Below, one piece after another: positions 25,546-37,252 of a stretch of DNA of 44,001 nucleotides. Each line of letters starts with the position of its first letter. Positions within the stretch are counted from its first letter, which is position 1. Below the pieces are notes generated by a model. It had not been told where the DNA came from. It did no database searches and was given only the letters and a program-made list of their open reading frames with translations. The stretch is from Amycolatopsis coloradensis (lineage in GTDB: Bacteria > Actinomycetota > Actinomycetes > Mycobacteriales > Pseudonocardiaceae), in contig NZ_CP150484.1 in NCBI RefSeq assembly GCF_037997115.1, positions 3,314,317 to 3,358,317 of the forward strand, read 5' to 3'. The position numbers and the translations under genes were made by a program.

Positions 25546-25557
25546 TATGGTCAACCC
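25546..25557 (+). promoter_or_regulatory. -10 box for leaderless transcription of the Lrp gene
   Basis: TATGGT ends 6 nt before the ATG at 25558, with no ribosome-binding site between, as expected for a transcript beginning on the start codon. Confidence 0.5.
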
Positions 25558-25993
25558 ATGGATGACGTGGATCGCATGTTGCTCACCGTGTTGCAGCAGG
25601 ACGCGACTCAGGCGTACGCCGCGCTCGGCAAGGCGGTCGGCCTGTCCGCGGGCGCCGCGCACGAACGGGTCCGCAAACTACGCGAACAGGGCGTCATCCG
25701 GCGCACGACCGTCGACGTCGACCCGGCGGCGGTCGGCCGGGGAGTGATGGCGTTCGTGCTGGTCGAGGCGGGCTCGTGGATGGGCGACGCGCCGACCAAG
25801 GCCGCGCTGGAGGCGCTGCCGGAGGTCGTCGAGGCGCATATCATCGCGGGCCCGGCCTCGCTGCTGGTGAAGCTGCGCACGCCGACCACCGAGGAACTGC
25901 AGGCGTCACTGCGCAGGCTGTACGCGATCGAGGGCGTCACCGGGACGCAGACGATCGTGGTGCTCGAATCCTTCTTCGAGCGCTCCGTGGACG

Positions 25994-29891
<3,898 letters not shown>

Positions 29892-29898
29892 CCCCCGC

Positions 29899-29918
29899 AT
29901 CCAGAGGACTTAAATGCG
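29899..29918 (+). repeat. Intergenic 19-bp element, copy 3 (variant)
   Basis: ATCCAGAGGACTTAAATGCG differs from copies 1 and 2 by one substitution and one extra T. It follows hisB and supplies the last codons and stop of the gene on the other strand (CGC-ATT-TAA). Confidence 0.75.
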
Positions 29919-30482
29919 TCCGGTGGGCTTGTAGGTATTGAGCTGGACGCCGGACGGGGTCGTCGTGGAGCCGACGAAGTCCAGGGTCTGGGCAGGCGTT
30001 CCTTCGGCGAAGAAACGCTTGCCTGCACCCAAAAGGAGCGGATAGACGGCCAGCACGACTTCGTCCGCGAGCCCGCTTTCGAGCAGCGTCGACGTCAGCG
30101 TGGAGCTGCCCGAGAGGATGAGGTCCGGGCCGTCCTGTGCCTTGACACGGCGGACGCCTTCGACGATGTCCGGGCCGACTCCCTCGAACGGGCCCCATTT
30201 CAGGCTTTCCGGCCGATGGGTGACGACGTATTTCGTCGCCGCCTTGAGCCGGTCCGCGAACGGGTCGCTCGGCGCATCCGGCCAGTATTCCGACCAGAGG
30301 TCGTAGGTGCGGCGGCCGAGCAGCAGGTCGAAGCTTTCGGTGTGCGCAGCCAGGAGGGCTTCCCGGCCGGCGGGGGTTCGGTAGGGCATGTTCCAGCCGC
30401 TGTACGGGAAGCCGTTCTCGTCGGCGGAATGCTGGATCACGCCGTCGAGCGAGATGTGCTCGATGATCTTGAGCTTTCTCAT
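29910..30482 (-). CDS. Dihydrofolate reductase-like protein (RibD C-terminal domain family)
   Basis: The 190-residue protein starts RKLKIIEHISLDGVIQ and has LLLGRRTYDLW and DLILSGSSTLTSTLLESGL, typical of the RibD-C/DHFR-like family of NADPH-binding reductases. The natural substrate is usually unknown. The ATG at 30482 overlaps the upstream stop (TGATG) with GGAGG just before it. It is the third gene of an ArsR-SRPBCC-reductase operon. The final Arg-Ile-stop comes from the 19-bp element. Confidence 0.88.
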   Translation of the reverse strand: MRKLKIIEHISLDGVIQHSADENGFPYSGWNMPYRTPAGREALLAAHTESFDLLLGRRTYDLWSEYWPDAPSDPFADRLKAATKYVVTHRPESLKWGPFEGVGPDIVEGVRRVKAQDGPDLILSGSSTLTSTLLESGLADEVVLAVYPLLLGAGKRFFAEGTPAQTLDFVGSTTTPSGVQLNTYKPTGRI

Positions 30483-30958
30483 CACGCCTCCAGTAGTGCG
30501 TCGAGTTGGGGCATCGCGGCGCGGAAGCCCTCTTCCATCCCCGGGATCGTCTTCTCCATCGCTTCGACACTGGAGAACCGGGTGACGTGGACCAGCCGTG
30601 ACCCCGTCGGTGTCGCCTCGAAGGTGAAAGTCATCGAGGTGGGCATGTTCTCGGCGTCGGCGTTGTCATCACCGTCGAGCACCTCGAACGAGTCGATGGG
30701 GTTCACCGCGGTGAACTGCCAGGAGTCGGCCCACTTTTCGCCGTTCGGCCCGGACAGGTAGTACTCGGCGCGGCCGCCGGTCCGGAAATCGTGATGGGTG
30801 AACGTGGCGGGTGCGAAGGGTGGCCCCCAGAAGCGTTCGAGTTGTCGTGGATCGGCCCAGGCGTCCCAAAGCCGTTTCCTCGGGACGGGAAAGTCCGCCA
30901 CGACGGTGAGACTGAGCTTTTCGGGCTGCTTGGTGACGGAGGTGATCGGCATCGTCAT
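30482..30958 (-). CDS. SRPBCC/AHSA1-family protein
   Basis: The 158-residue protein carries ADFPVPRKRLWDAWADPRQLERFWGPPF and later FSSVEAMEKTIPGMEEG, which are typical of the AHSA1-like START-fold proteins encoded beside ArsR regulators. It probably binds a hydrophobic ligand. The ATG at 30958 overlaps the ArsR stop by 4 nt, and its stop overlaps the next start, so all three are coupled. Confidence 0.92.
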   Translation of the reverse strand: MTMPITSVTKQPEKLSLTVVADFPVPRKRLWDAWADPRQLERFWGPPFAPATFTHHDFRTGGRAEYYLSGPNGEKWADSWQFTAVNPIDSFEVLDGDDNADAENMPTSMTFTFEATPTGSRLVHVTRFSSVEAMEKTIPGMEEGFRAAMPQLDALLEA

Positions 30959-31293
30959 TCCCCTTCTCGCAGGACATCGTCGAGCTGCGCCACCCGCTGG
31001 CGCCAAAGGACTTCGTAGGAGTCGAGAAGCTCGCTGGCGCGCTGGAGCCGCTCGCGGTCGGTCGAGACCAGTTGTTCGCGGCCGTTGGCGCGCTTCCGCA
31101 CGAGACCCGCGCGCTGGAGCACGGCGACGTGTTTCTGCACGGCGGCGAAGCTCATCTCGTAGCGCGCGGCGAGTTCGGACACCGACGGCGCTTCCGCGAT
31201 CGCCCGCGCCAGGATGTCGCGGCGGGTGCCGTCGGCCAAGGCGCGGAAGAGCCGGTTGAGCGACTCCTCGCTCTCCTCTCGAAGTGCAACCAT
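30955..31293 (-). CDS. ArsR-family transcriptional regulator
   Basis: The 112-residue winged-helix protein reads LNRLFRALADGTRRDILARA, then SVSELAARYEMSFAAVQKHVAVLQRAGLV as the DNA-reading helices. No metal-binding Cys cluster is present, which suits the ArsR type paired with AHSA1 proteins rather than a metal sensor. A 20-bp imperfect dyad covers its start codon and is the likely autoregulatory operator. First gene of its operon. Confidence 0.92.
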   Translation of the reverse strand: MVALREESEESLNRLFRALADGTRRDILARAIAEAPSVSELAARYEMSFAAVQKHVAVLQRAGLVRKRANGREQLVSTDRERLQRASELLDSYEVLWRQRVAQLDDVLREGE

Positions 31294-31303
31294 GTGGTTG
31301 TAC
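31284..31303. promoter_or_regulatory. Candidate ArsR operator over the arsR-type start codon
   Basis: GTGCAACCATGTGGTTGTAC has 9-bp arms with one mismatch around a TG centre. The CAACCA-N2-TGGTTG core is what one expects for ArsR regulators of this class. It spans the ATG at 31293. Confidence 0.6.
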
Positions 31304-31381
31304 GTTAGCCGTGCCCGGTCGCGAGGGCAAGGTCCTGGCCCGGCGCGGTCGCGGTGCCGGACGTGTGGCAGGGTGGCGGTC

Positions 31382-31537
31382 GTGAGTAACACGACCATCG
31401 CTGTGCTGCTGTTCGCGCTCGGCGGCTTCCTGATCGGCGGCGTCTACGCGACCTGGAAGAGCGTCAAGTTCATGGCCGTCGTGCTGGGGATCGGCGCGCT
31501 GCTGGCCATCGGTGGCGCCATCGCCTGGCTGGCCTGA
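31382..31537 (+). CDS. Small two-segment membrane protein
   Basis: This 51-residue protein has two hydrophobic segments (about residues 6-20 and 29-50) around YATWKSVKF. The GTG at 31382 was chosen because the hydrophobic protein starts there. It is divergent from the ArsR operon and convergent with the MMPL gene, with a large hairpin between. Function unknown. Confidence 0.65.
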   Translation: MSNTTIAVLLFALGGFLIGGVYATWKSVKFMAVVLGIGALLAIGGAIAWLA

Positions 31538-31549
31538 TCAAGCTTCAAA

Positions 31550-31633
31550 CGAGCTGAAGGGGACTTTCCCCGCATCTCATGCGAGGAAAGTCCCCTTCGC
31601 CGCGTCTAATGCGGGTAAAGCGTCCTTCAGCTC
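31550..31633. terminator. Nested terminator hairpins
   Basis: GAAGGGGACTTTCC and its perfect complement (31555-31568 and 31584-31597) enclose a smaller CGCAT-CTC-ATGCG hairpin. An outer pair GAGCTGAAGG / CCTTCAGCTC (31550-31559, 31624-31633) encloses the whole and reaches into the last codons of the MMPL gene. It lies between convergent genes. Confidence 0.75.
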
Positions 31634-33801
31634 CGGACCAGCTCCCGCTCGTCAGGAGCGTCCAGCTGCTTCGCGAGCTTCTCGCCTTCGACGTCCACAT
31701 CGGGCAGCACGCGATCCAGCCACTTCGGCAGCCACCAGGCACCGCGTCCGAGTAGCGACATCAGCGCCGGCACGATGGTCATCCGGATCACGAAGGCGTC
31801 CACCAGCACCCCGAAGGCCAGCGCGAACCCGATCGACTGGATCAGCGACGACTCCGCGAGGACGAACCCGGCGAACACGCTGATCATGATCAGCGCGGCG
31901 GCGACCACGACGCGGGAGCCATGCCTGAAGCCGGTGACCATCGCCTGCTGCGGGTCGGCGCCGTGGACGTACTCCTCTCGCATCCGGGTCACCAGGAACA
32001 CCTGGTAGTCCATCGCGAGCCCGAACAGCACACCGATCAGCAGGATCGGCAGCATGCTCATGATCGGCCCGGTCGTCTTCACCCCGAGCAGGTCGGTGAG
32101 CCAGCCCCACTGGAACACCGCCACCACGGCGCCGAACGTCGCGACCACGGAGCCGAGGAAGCCCAGCGTCGCCTTCAGCGGGACCACGATCGAGCGGAAC
32201 ACCAGCATCAGCAGCAGGAACGCGAGCCCGACGATCAGCGCGAGATAGGGCAGCATCGCGTCGGCGAGTTTCTCCGAGACGTCGATGTTGGCCGCGGTCT
32301 GGCCGGTCACCGCCAGCGACGCGCCGGTGGCCGTGCCCAGCCCCGCGTTCAGGCCGCGGATGTCGCTGACCAGGTCTTCGGTCGCGGTGCTGCTGGGGCC
32401 GCTCTTCGGGATGACGGTCAGCAGCGCCAGGTCACCGTCCCGGTTGATCTTCGGCGGCGTGACGATCGGGCGTTCGGGGAGCCCGCCGATCCCCGCGGCC
32501 GCCTGCTGGAGCGCGGACTGCCGGTCGGTGCTGGCGCTCAGGTCGACGACGATCACCAGCGGCCCGTTGGCGCCCTCGCCGAAGCTGCGGGCGACGGTGT
32601 CGTAGGCCTTGCGCTGGGTGGTGTCCGGCGCGGCGGTGCTGTCGTTCGGCAGGCCGAGCTGCATGCTCGCGGCCGGGATGGCGACGATCGCGAGGCCGGC
32701 GATCGCGGCGATCAGCACCGGGATCCGGCGGCGGGCCACGAAACGTGCCCAGCGCTCGCCGTGTGTCGTCGCGTTTTCCTTGCGGCGCAAGCGGATCTTG
32801 CCGCCCGCCAGTTTGCCGCCCGCGAAGCCGAGCACGGCGGGCAGCAGGGTGAGCGCGATGACGACCGCGATGGCGACGGTGATCGCCGCGGCGATGCCCA
32901 TCTCGCCGAGGAACGGGATGCCGACGACGGTCAGGCCCGCCAGCGCGATGATCACGGTCAGCCCGGCGAACACCACGGCGGAGCCCGCCGTGCCGGTGGC
33001 GCGTCCGGCGGCTTCCTCCGGATCTCGGCCGATCGTGAGTTCGTGCCGATAGCGGGAAACGATGAAGAGCGCGTAGTCGATACCGACGGCGAGGCCGATC
33101 ATCAGCGCGAGCACCGGCGTGTTCGTGTTCAGTTCGAGGAAACCGGACGCCGTCGTGATGCCCGCCATGCCGATGCCGACGCCGATGAGCGCGGTCAGCA
33201 GCGGGATCCCGGCCGCGAGCAGCGAGCCGAAGGTGATGATCAGGACGACGGCGGCGACCGCGACACCGAGGCCTTCGGTGGCGTTCGTGGCGGGCATCGC
33301 CTGCACGGCGTCACCGCCGAATTCGACGGTGTACCCGGCCGCCTTGGCGGAATCGGCGGCGGCCATCAGGCCGTCGCGGTCGGCGTCGGTGAGCTCGAAG
33401 CCCGGCACGCGATAGCTGACCTGCGCCAGCGCCACATGCTTGTCGGGCGAGATCGCCTGCACCTGCAACGGGTCGACCACGCCGGCGACCTTCGGCGCGT
33501 CCTTGAGCCCGGTGACGAGACGGGCGATCGCCGCCTGCCCACCGGCGTCGGTGATGTCACCGGGCGTCGAGATGACGACGCGCGCCGTCGCGCCACCGGC
33601 GGCGGCTTCCGGGAACCGGTCGGCGAGCTGGTCGATCGCCTTCTGCGACTCGGTGCCGGGGATGGTCACCGAGTTCGAAAGCTGGCCGGACAGGGTCAGC
33701 GCGCCCGCGCCGAGGGCCACCAGGACGGCGGCCCACACCGCCGTCACCAGTGCCCGGCGCCGGAACGAGAACCGGCCCAGGCGGTACAGGAAGCTGGCCA
33801 C
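31627..33801 (-). CDS. MMPL-family (RND superfamily) transporter
   Basis: The 724-residue protein has the MMPL plan twice: one membrane helix, an extracytoplasmic domain and a group of about five helices in each half. GLAVGIDYALFIVSRYRHE and GLAMDYQVFLVTRMREEY are the typical proton-relay/cytoplasmic-loop motifs of the halves. It should export lipids or hydrophobic compounds using the proton gradient. The GTG at 33801 is preceded by GGGAGA. Divergent from the TetR gene, whose operators fill the gap. Confidence 0.94.
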   Translation of the reverse strand: MASFLYRLGRFSFRRRALVTAVWAAVLVALGAGALTLSGQLSNSVTIPGTESQKAIDQLADRFPEAAAGGATARVVISTPGDITDAGGQAAIARLVTGLKDAPKVAGVVDPLQVQAISPDKHVALAQVSYRVPGFELTDADRDGLMAAADSAKAAGYTVEFGGDAVQAMPATNATEGLGVAVAAVVLIITFGSLLAAGIPLLTALIGVGIGMAGITTASGFLELNTNTPVLALMIGLAVGIDYALFIVSRYRHELTIGRDPEEAAGRATGTAGSAVVFAGLTVIIALAGLTVVGIPFLGEMGIAAAITVAIAVVIALTLLPAVLGFAGGKLAGGKIRLRRKENATTHGERWARFVARRRIPVLIAAIAGLAIVAIPAASMQLGLPNDSTAAPDTTQRKAYDTVARSFGEGANGPLVIVVDLSASTDRQSALQQAAAGIGGLPERPIVTPPKINRDGDLALLTVIPKSGPSSTATEDLVSDIRGLNAGLGTATGASLAVTGQTAANIDVSEKLADAMLPYLALIVGLAFLLLMLVFRSIVVPLKATLGFLGSVVATFGAVVAVFQWGWLTDLLGVKTTGPIMSMLPILLIGVLFGLAMDYQVFLVTRMREEYVHGADPQQAMVTGFRHGSRVVVAAALIMISVFAGFVLAESSLIQSIGFALAFGVLVDAFVIRMTIVPALMSLLGRGAWWLPKWLDRVLPDVDVEGEKLAKQLDAPDERELVRS

Positions 33802-33838
33802 GAAAGTCTCCCGTTCACTCGATCAGGTTCATTCCAAG

Positions 33839-33854
33839 CTAGCCGATCGGCTAG
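33839..33854. promoter_or_regulatory. TetR operator O1
   Basis: CTAGCCGATCGGCTAG is a perfect 16-bp palindrome, 38 bp upstream of the MMPL start. Its centre is 23 bp from the centre of the next site. Confidence 0.75.
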
Positions 33855-33861
33855 GGGCCTA

Positions 33862-33877
33862 CAAGCCGATCGGCAAG
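33862..33877. promoter_or_regulatory. TetR operator O2
   Basis: CAAGCCGATCGGCAAG has the same GCCGATCGGC core as O1, with diverged ends. It is the middle of three sites at equal 23-bp spacing. Confidence 0.65.
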
Positions 33878-33883
33878 TGTGTG

Positions 33884-33901
33884 ACTAGCCGCACGGCTAG
33901 T
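33884..33901. promoter_or_regulatory. TetR operator O3
   Basis: ACTAGCCG-CA-CGGCTAGT has perfect 8-bp arms and matches O1 except in the two central bases. It lies 60 bp upstream of the TetR start. Confidence 0.72.
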
Positions 33902-33961
33902 ACTCGTTTGGCCACGCGGGCACGCTTGACGTAATCTCCGACGGCTGAACGAGGAGGGAAC

Positions 33962-34531
33962 ATGGACGTCGTCCACGCGGAGGACACCCGCACGCGACTA
34001 CTGGGCACGGCGTTGCGGTTGTTCACCGAACACGGCGTGGAAGGCACCTCGCTGCAGATGATCGCGGACGCCCTCGGCGTCACGAAGGCCGCCGTCTACT
34101 ACCACTTCAAGACGAAGGCGGAGATCACCGAATCCGTCGCCGAACCCGTGCTGCGAGAGCTCGAAGGCATCGTCGACGACGCCCGCGCCCAGCGCACCCG
34201 GGGCGCGCAGATCGACCACCTGCTCGACGGTTTCGTCGATCTCGTGGTGCGGCACCGTTCGCTGGTCGCCCTGTTCTCCAGCGACCCCGGCATCGCCCGC
34301 GCGATCGAGAAGTCCGTGCACAGCTCGGACAGCTTCAAGAACCGGCTGCTGGAGATCCTCGTCGGCCCCGATCCGGATCTCACCGCGATCGTGACGGCGC
34401 AGGTACTGCTGGCTGGGATCGCCGTCGCCGGCGGCTCGCCCGAGGTCGCCTCGCTCGACGACGAGACACTGCGCGAAACGCTCCTGGCCGTCGGACGCAA
34501 GCTCTACAACCGCCCGCGCCGACGCTCGTGA
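33962..34531 (+). CDS. TetR-family repressor of the MMPL transporter
   Basis: The 189-residue protein has an N-terminal TetR helix-turn-helix (residues 10-56; GTSLQMIADALGVTKAAVYYHFKTK) and a helical ligand-binding domain. The ATG at 33962 follows GAGGAGGGAA. Divergence from the MMPL gene and the three operators in the 160-bp gap make it the evident local repressor of both genes, probably released by a transported compound. Confidence 0.94.
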   Translation: MDVVHAEDTRTRLLGTALRLFTEHGVEGTSLQMIADALGVTKAAVYYHFKTKAEITESVAEPVLRELEGIVDDARAQRTRGAQIDHLLDGFVDLVVRHRSLVALFSSDPGIARAIEKSVHSSDSFKNRLLEILVGPDPDLTAIVTAQVLLAGIAVAGGSPEVASLDDETLRETLLAVGRKLYNRPRRRS

Positions 34532-34577
34532 CCGATGTGTTCAAGACAGCGGCCGCGATCCACGCGACCCTGTCGGC

Positions 34578-35450
34578 ATGAACATCGATCTGAAGACGGC
34601 GGCCACGTTCATGGCCACCCAGGCCCGGCTGCTCGACAGGCGGCGCTTCGAGGTCCTTTTCCGCGACGGTGACCCGGCGGCGGCGCTCGCCGCGCTGGAG
34701 GCGTACCGCAATCCCGACGGCGGCTACGGCCACGGACTCGAACCGGACTGCCGCTCGGTGACCAGTCAGCCCGCCGGTGCGCTGCACGCTTTCGAGGTCT
34801 TCGCCGACGTCGGCAAGTCGACAAGTCCGCGCGCGGCCGAACTCTGTGACTGGCTGGCCTCGATCTCCTTGCCCGACGGCGGGATCCCGTTCGCGCTGCC
34901 GATGCCGGATCCGGAGGGCGGCGCGCCGTTCTGGACGAGCGCGGATCCGGCGGTCTCCTCACTGCAGATCACCGCGATCGTCGCGGTGACCGCGCATCGC
35001 GTCGCGGCACACGATCCGGCGGTCGCCGCGCATCCCTGGCTCGCGAAGGCAACGCGCTACTGCCTAAATGAGATCGAGAAGCTCGACGAGGCGCCGCACG
35101 CGCTCGTGCTCGCTTTCGCGATGAAGCTGGTGGACTCGCTCGGCGACACGCGCCTGGTCGAGAAGCTCGGCCGGTTCGTCCCGGACGACGGTGTGGTCGC
35201 CGTCGGCGGCGGGATCGAGGGCGAGGCCATGCGCCCGCTCGACTTCGCGCCGGAACCCGGTGGCCCGGCACGGAAGCTCTTCCGGCCGGAGATCGTCGAT
35301 GCGGATCTGCGGCGGGTGGCGGGCGGGCAGCACGACGACGGCGGCTGGCGGGTCGACTACACGAGCTATTCGCCGGCCGCCGCGCTGGAGTGGAACGGGA
35401 TGTTCACCGTGAACACGTTGTCGCTCCTGCGGAACAACGGCTTGGTCTAA
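34578..35450 (+). CDS. Alpha/alpha-toroid (prenyltransferase/squalene-cyclase-like) protein
   Basis: The 290-residue protein shows repeated helical units with DGGYGHGLEPD, PDGGIPFALP and DDGGWRVDYTSYSPAAALEWNG, which resemble the QW-type repeats of terpene cyclases and prenyltransferases. The DxDD motif of cyclases is not visible, so enzymatic activity is doubtful. The start is ATG 34578, 46 nt after the TetR gene; only a weak ribosome site is visible. It overlaps the convergent kptA by 4 nt. Confidence 0.72.
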   Translation: MNIDLKTAATFMATQARLLDRRRFEVLFRDGDPAAALAALEAYRNPDGGYGHGLEPDCRSVTSQPAGALHAFEVFADVGKSTSPRAAELCDWLASISLPDGGIPFALPMPDPEGGAPFWTSADPAVSSLQITAIVAVTAHRVAAHDPAVAAHPWLAKATRYCLNEIEKLDEAPHALVLAFAMKLVDSLGDTRLVEKLGRFVPDDGVVAVGGGIEGEAMRPLDFAPEPGGPARKLFRPEIVDADLRRVAGGQHDDGGWRVDYTSYSPAAALEWNGMFTVNTLSLLRNNGLV

Positions 35451-35995
35451 GGGAGTCTGCGGAGGAACTCCGGCGGGACGGCGGCGGTGAGCCAGACGCC
35501 GTTCGCGCTCACCTGGAATTCGTGACCGGCGGCGGACATCTCCCGGGCGTCCACGGCGAGCAGCACAGGGACGCCGCGCCGCGCCCCGACGGCCCGCGCG
35601 GTGTCCACGGTCGCCGAGAGATGCACGGCGTGCCGCTTCATCGGCCGGAGTCCCTCGTGCAGGATCGCGTCGAGGAACCGGGAGACCGTGCCGTGGTAGA
35701 GCACCTCCGGCGGGATCGCGGCGGGCAGTGCGAGGTCGACGTCGACACTGTGGCCCTGGCTGGCACGGATCCGCAGCCCGGCCTCGTCGAAAGCGAAGCG
35801 CCGTTTGTTTTTGCCCTCGACCACTTCGTCGAGTTCGGTGCGGGTGAGCGGCAAACCATTGCGCCGCAAGGCCGCCAAGAGCGTGTCGACGTCGACCCAG
35901 CCGTCAGGGGTGAGGGTGATCCCGATGTCGCCGGGTGCGTGCCGCAGGTGCCGGGAGAGCCGTTTCGAGACTCGGATGAGGTTCTTCTTGTCCAT
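35447..35995 (-). CDS. kptA: RNA 2'-phosphotransferase (KptA/Tpt1 family)
   Basis: The 182-residue protein matches KptA throughout: KRLSRHLRHAP, the RxxxGHS site in RASQGHSVDV, LYHGT, and HAVHLSATVDTA. The eukaryotic homologue removes the 2'-phosphate left after tRNA splicing, using NAD; bacterial members have the activity, but their role is unknown because bacteria lack such splicing. It stands alone, convergent with the toroid gene. Confidence 0.92.
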   Translation of the reverse strand: MDKKNLIRVSKRLSRHLRHAPGDIGITLTPDGWVDVDTLLAALRRNGLPLTRTELDEVVEGKNKRRFAFDEAGLRIRASQGHSVDVDLALPAAIPPEVLYHGTVSRFLDAILHEGLRPMKRHAVHLSATVDTARAVGARRGVPVLLAVDAREMSAAGHEFQVSANGVWLTAAVPPEFLRRLP

Positions 35996-36041
35996 TTCGA
36001 GTCACAGTGACGCATATCCGGCCCCCGCGTGGCAACGGAAT

Positions 36042-36503
36042 TCAGATGCCGCCCTCGGAAGCCGGGCGCAGTTTCCCCGCGCCGGGGCCGAAGCGGGACA
36101 TCTGGTCGTCGGCGTTGTAGAGCCCGCAGCTGCGCAGGGAGAGGCAACCGCAGCCGACGCATCCGGTCAGCCTGTCGCGCAGGCGCTGCAACGCGTCGAT
36201 CCGCGCGTCGAGCTCGTCCTGCCAGCCCCGCGAAAGGCGGGCCCAGTCGGCCTTGGTCGGCGCGTGGTCCTTGGGTAGGGTTTCCAGTGCCGAGCTGATG
36301 TCGTCCAGGCTGAGCCCGACCCGCTGCGCGGCACGGATGAAGGCGATCCGGCGCAGCACCGAGCGCGAGTACCGGCGCTGGTTGCCCGCCGAGCGCTCGG
36401 AGCTGATCAGTCCCTTGTCCTCGTAGAAACGCAAAGCCGTATGGGGCACGCCGCTGCGGTCGGCGACCTGCCCGATGCTCAGGTGTTCAGCCAGTCTCGT
36501 CAC
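36042..36503 (-). CDS. soxR: SoxR redox-sensing regulator
   Basis: The 153-residue MerR-family protein has an N-terminal helix-turn-helix (LSIGQVADRSGVPHTALRFYEDKGLI), a dimerisation helix, and Cys115-x2-Cys118-x-Cys120-x5-Cys126, the ligands of the SoxR [2Fe-2S] cluster. It activates genes on oxidation by redox-active compounds. The GTG at 36503 is exactly 6 nt after TAATCT, so the transcript appears leaderless. A SoxR box lies in the gap to the divergent transketolase genes. Confidence 0.95.
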   Translation of the reverse strand: MTRLAEHLSIGQVADRSGVPHTALRFYEDKGLISSERSAGNQRRYSRSVLRRIAFIRAAQRVGLSLDDISSALETLPKDHAPTKADWARLSRGWQDELDARIDALQRLRDRLTGCVGCGCLSLRSCGLYNADDQMSRFGPGAGKLRPASEGGI

Positions 36504-36509
36504 GTCGCC

Positions 36510-36515
36510 AGATTA
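36510..36515 (-). promoter_or_regulatory. soxR -10 box
   Basis: On the minus strand TAATCT is followed by 6 nt and then the GTG of soxR. TCGACT, a possible -35, lies 17 nt upstream, with much of the SoxR box between. Confidence 0.55.
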
Positions 36516-36521
36516 GCCTTG

Positions 36522-36541
36522 ACTTCGACCTAAGTCGAGGT
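36522..36541. promoter_or_regulatory. SoxR box
   Basis: ACTTCGACCTAAGTCGAGGT (minus strand ACCTCGACTTAGGTCGAAGT) has 8-bp arms with one mismatch around a 4-bp centre and resembles the known ACCTCAACxxxxGTTGAGGT type of box. For the transketolase genes it lies between TTGACT (36519) and CAACCT (36544) with a 19-bp spacer, the long spacer typical of MerR-activated promoters. Confidence 0.7.
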
Positions 36542-36551
36542 TGCAACCTCG
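36536..36551. promoter_or_regulatory. Second palindrome overlapping the SoxR box
   Basis: CGAGGTTGCAACCTCG is a perfect 16-bp palindrome overlapping the right arm of the SoxR box and ending 4 nt before the transketolase ATG. It could be a second regulator's site or part of an extended SoxR site. Confidence 0.5.
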
Positions 36552-36555
36552 GTTC

Positions 36556-37248
36556 ATGACCACCGACACCAAGACCGGCTACGAGGATCTGCCGAGGCTG
36601 ATCTCGTTGATGACCGGGGACGAGAAACACCAGGCGGCCGCGGAGTCCACTGTGGACGTCCTGTGGGTGCTCTACGACCGTGTGCTCGACATCACCCCGG
36701 AGAACGTCCGTGATCCGGGCCGCGACCGTTTCCTGCTGTCGAAGGGGCACGGCCCGATGGCCTACTACGCGGTGCTGGCGAAGAAGGGCTTCCTCCACGA
36801 GGAAGAACTCGCCGACTGGACTTCGGCCGAGTCCCGCCTCGGTCACCATCCCGACCGGGCGAGGCTTCCCGGGGCCGAGATCTCCAGCGGTTCGCTCGGA
36901 CACGGGCTCCCGCTGGCCATCGGCACCGTGTTCGGCCTGCGCGCCAAGGGATTCCGTGACGCCAAGGTCGTCACCCTCCTCGGCGACGCGGAACTGGACG
37001 AGGGCTCCAACCAAGAGGCCATCGCGGTCGCGGGCCGGATCGGCATGCCGCAGCTGACCGCCGTCGTCATCGACAACTCCTCGGCCACGCACGGCTGGCC
37101 CGGCGGGATCGCGCGCCGGTTCGAGGTCGAAGGCTGGACGACCCGCACCGTCGACGGCCGCGATCACGACGCGCTCCACGAAGCCTTCACCACACCTCAT
37201 CCGGACCGGCCGCTCGCCGTGGTCGCGACCGTCGAGCGAAAGGCCTGA
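36556..37248 (+). CDS. Transketolase-like N-terminal (TPP-binding) subunit
   Basis: The 230-residue protein equals the N-terminal third of transketolase: KGHGPMAYYAVL, GSLGHGLPLAIG and the thiamine-diphosphate motif LLGDAELDEGSNQEA followed by Asn in VIDNSS. With the next gene it should make a two-part transketolase-type enzyme; the exact sugar substrate is unknown. The ATG at 36556 is preceded by a SoxR-type promoter and no ribosome site. The companion gene starts 4 nt after its stop. Confidence 0.9.
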   Translation: MTTDTKTGYEDLPRLISLMTGDEKHQAAAESTVDVLWVLYDRVLDITPENVRDPGRDRFLLSKGHGPMAYYAVLAKKGFLHEEELADWTSAESRLGHHPDRARLPGAEISSGSLGHGLPLAIGTVFGLRAKGFRDAKVVTLLGDAELDEGSNQEAIAVAGRIGMPQLTAVVIDNSSATHGWPGGIARRFEVEGWTTRTVDGRDHDALHEAFTTPHPDRPLAVVATVERKA

Positions 37249-37252
37249 GCCC

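Noticed and set aside
31921..33888. A 655-codon open frame antisense to the MMPL gene
   Set aside because: Composition is typical of an antisense shadow (Arg/Asp/Gly/His repeats) and the opposite strand encodes a complete transporter.
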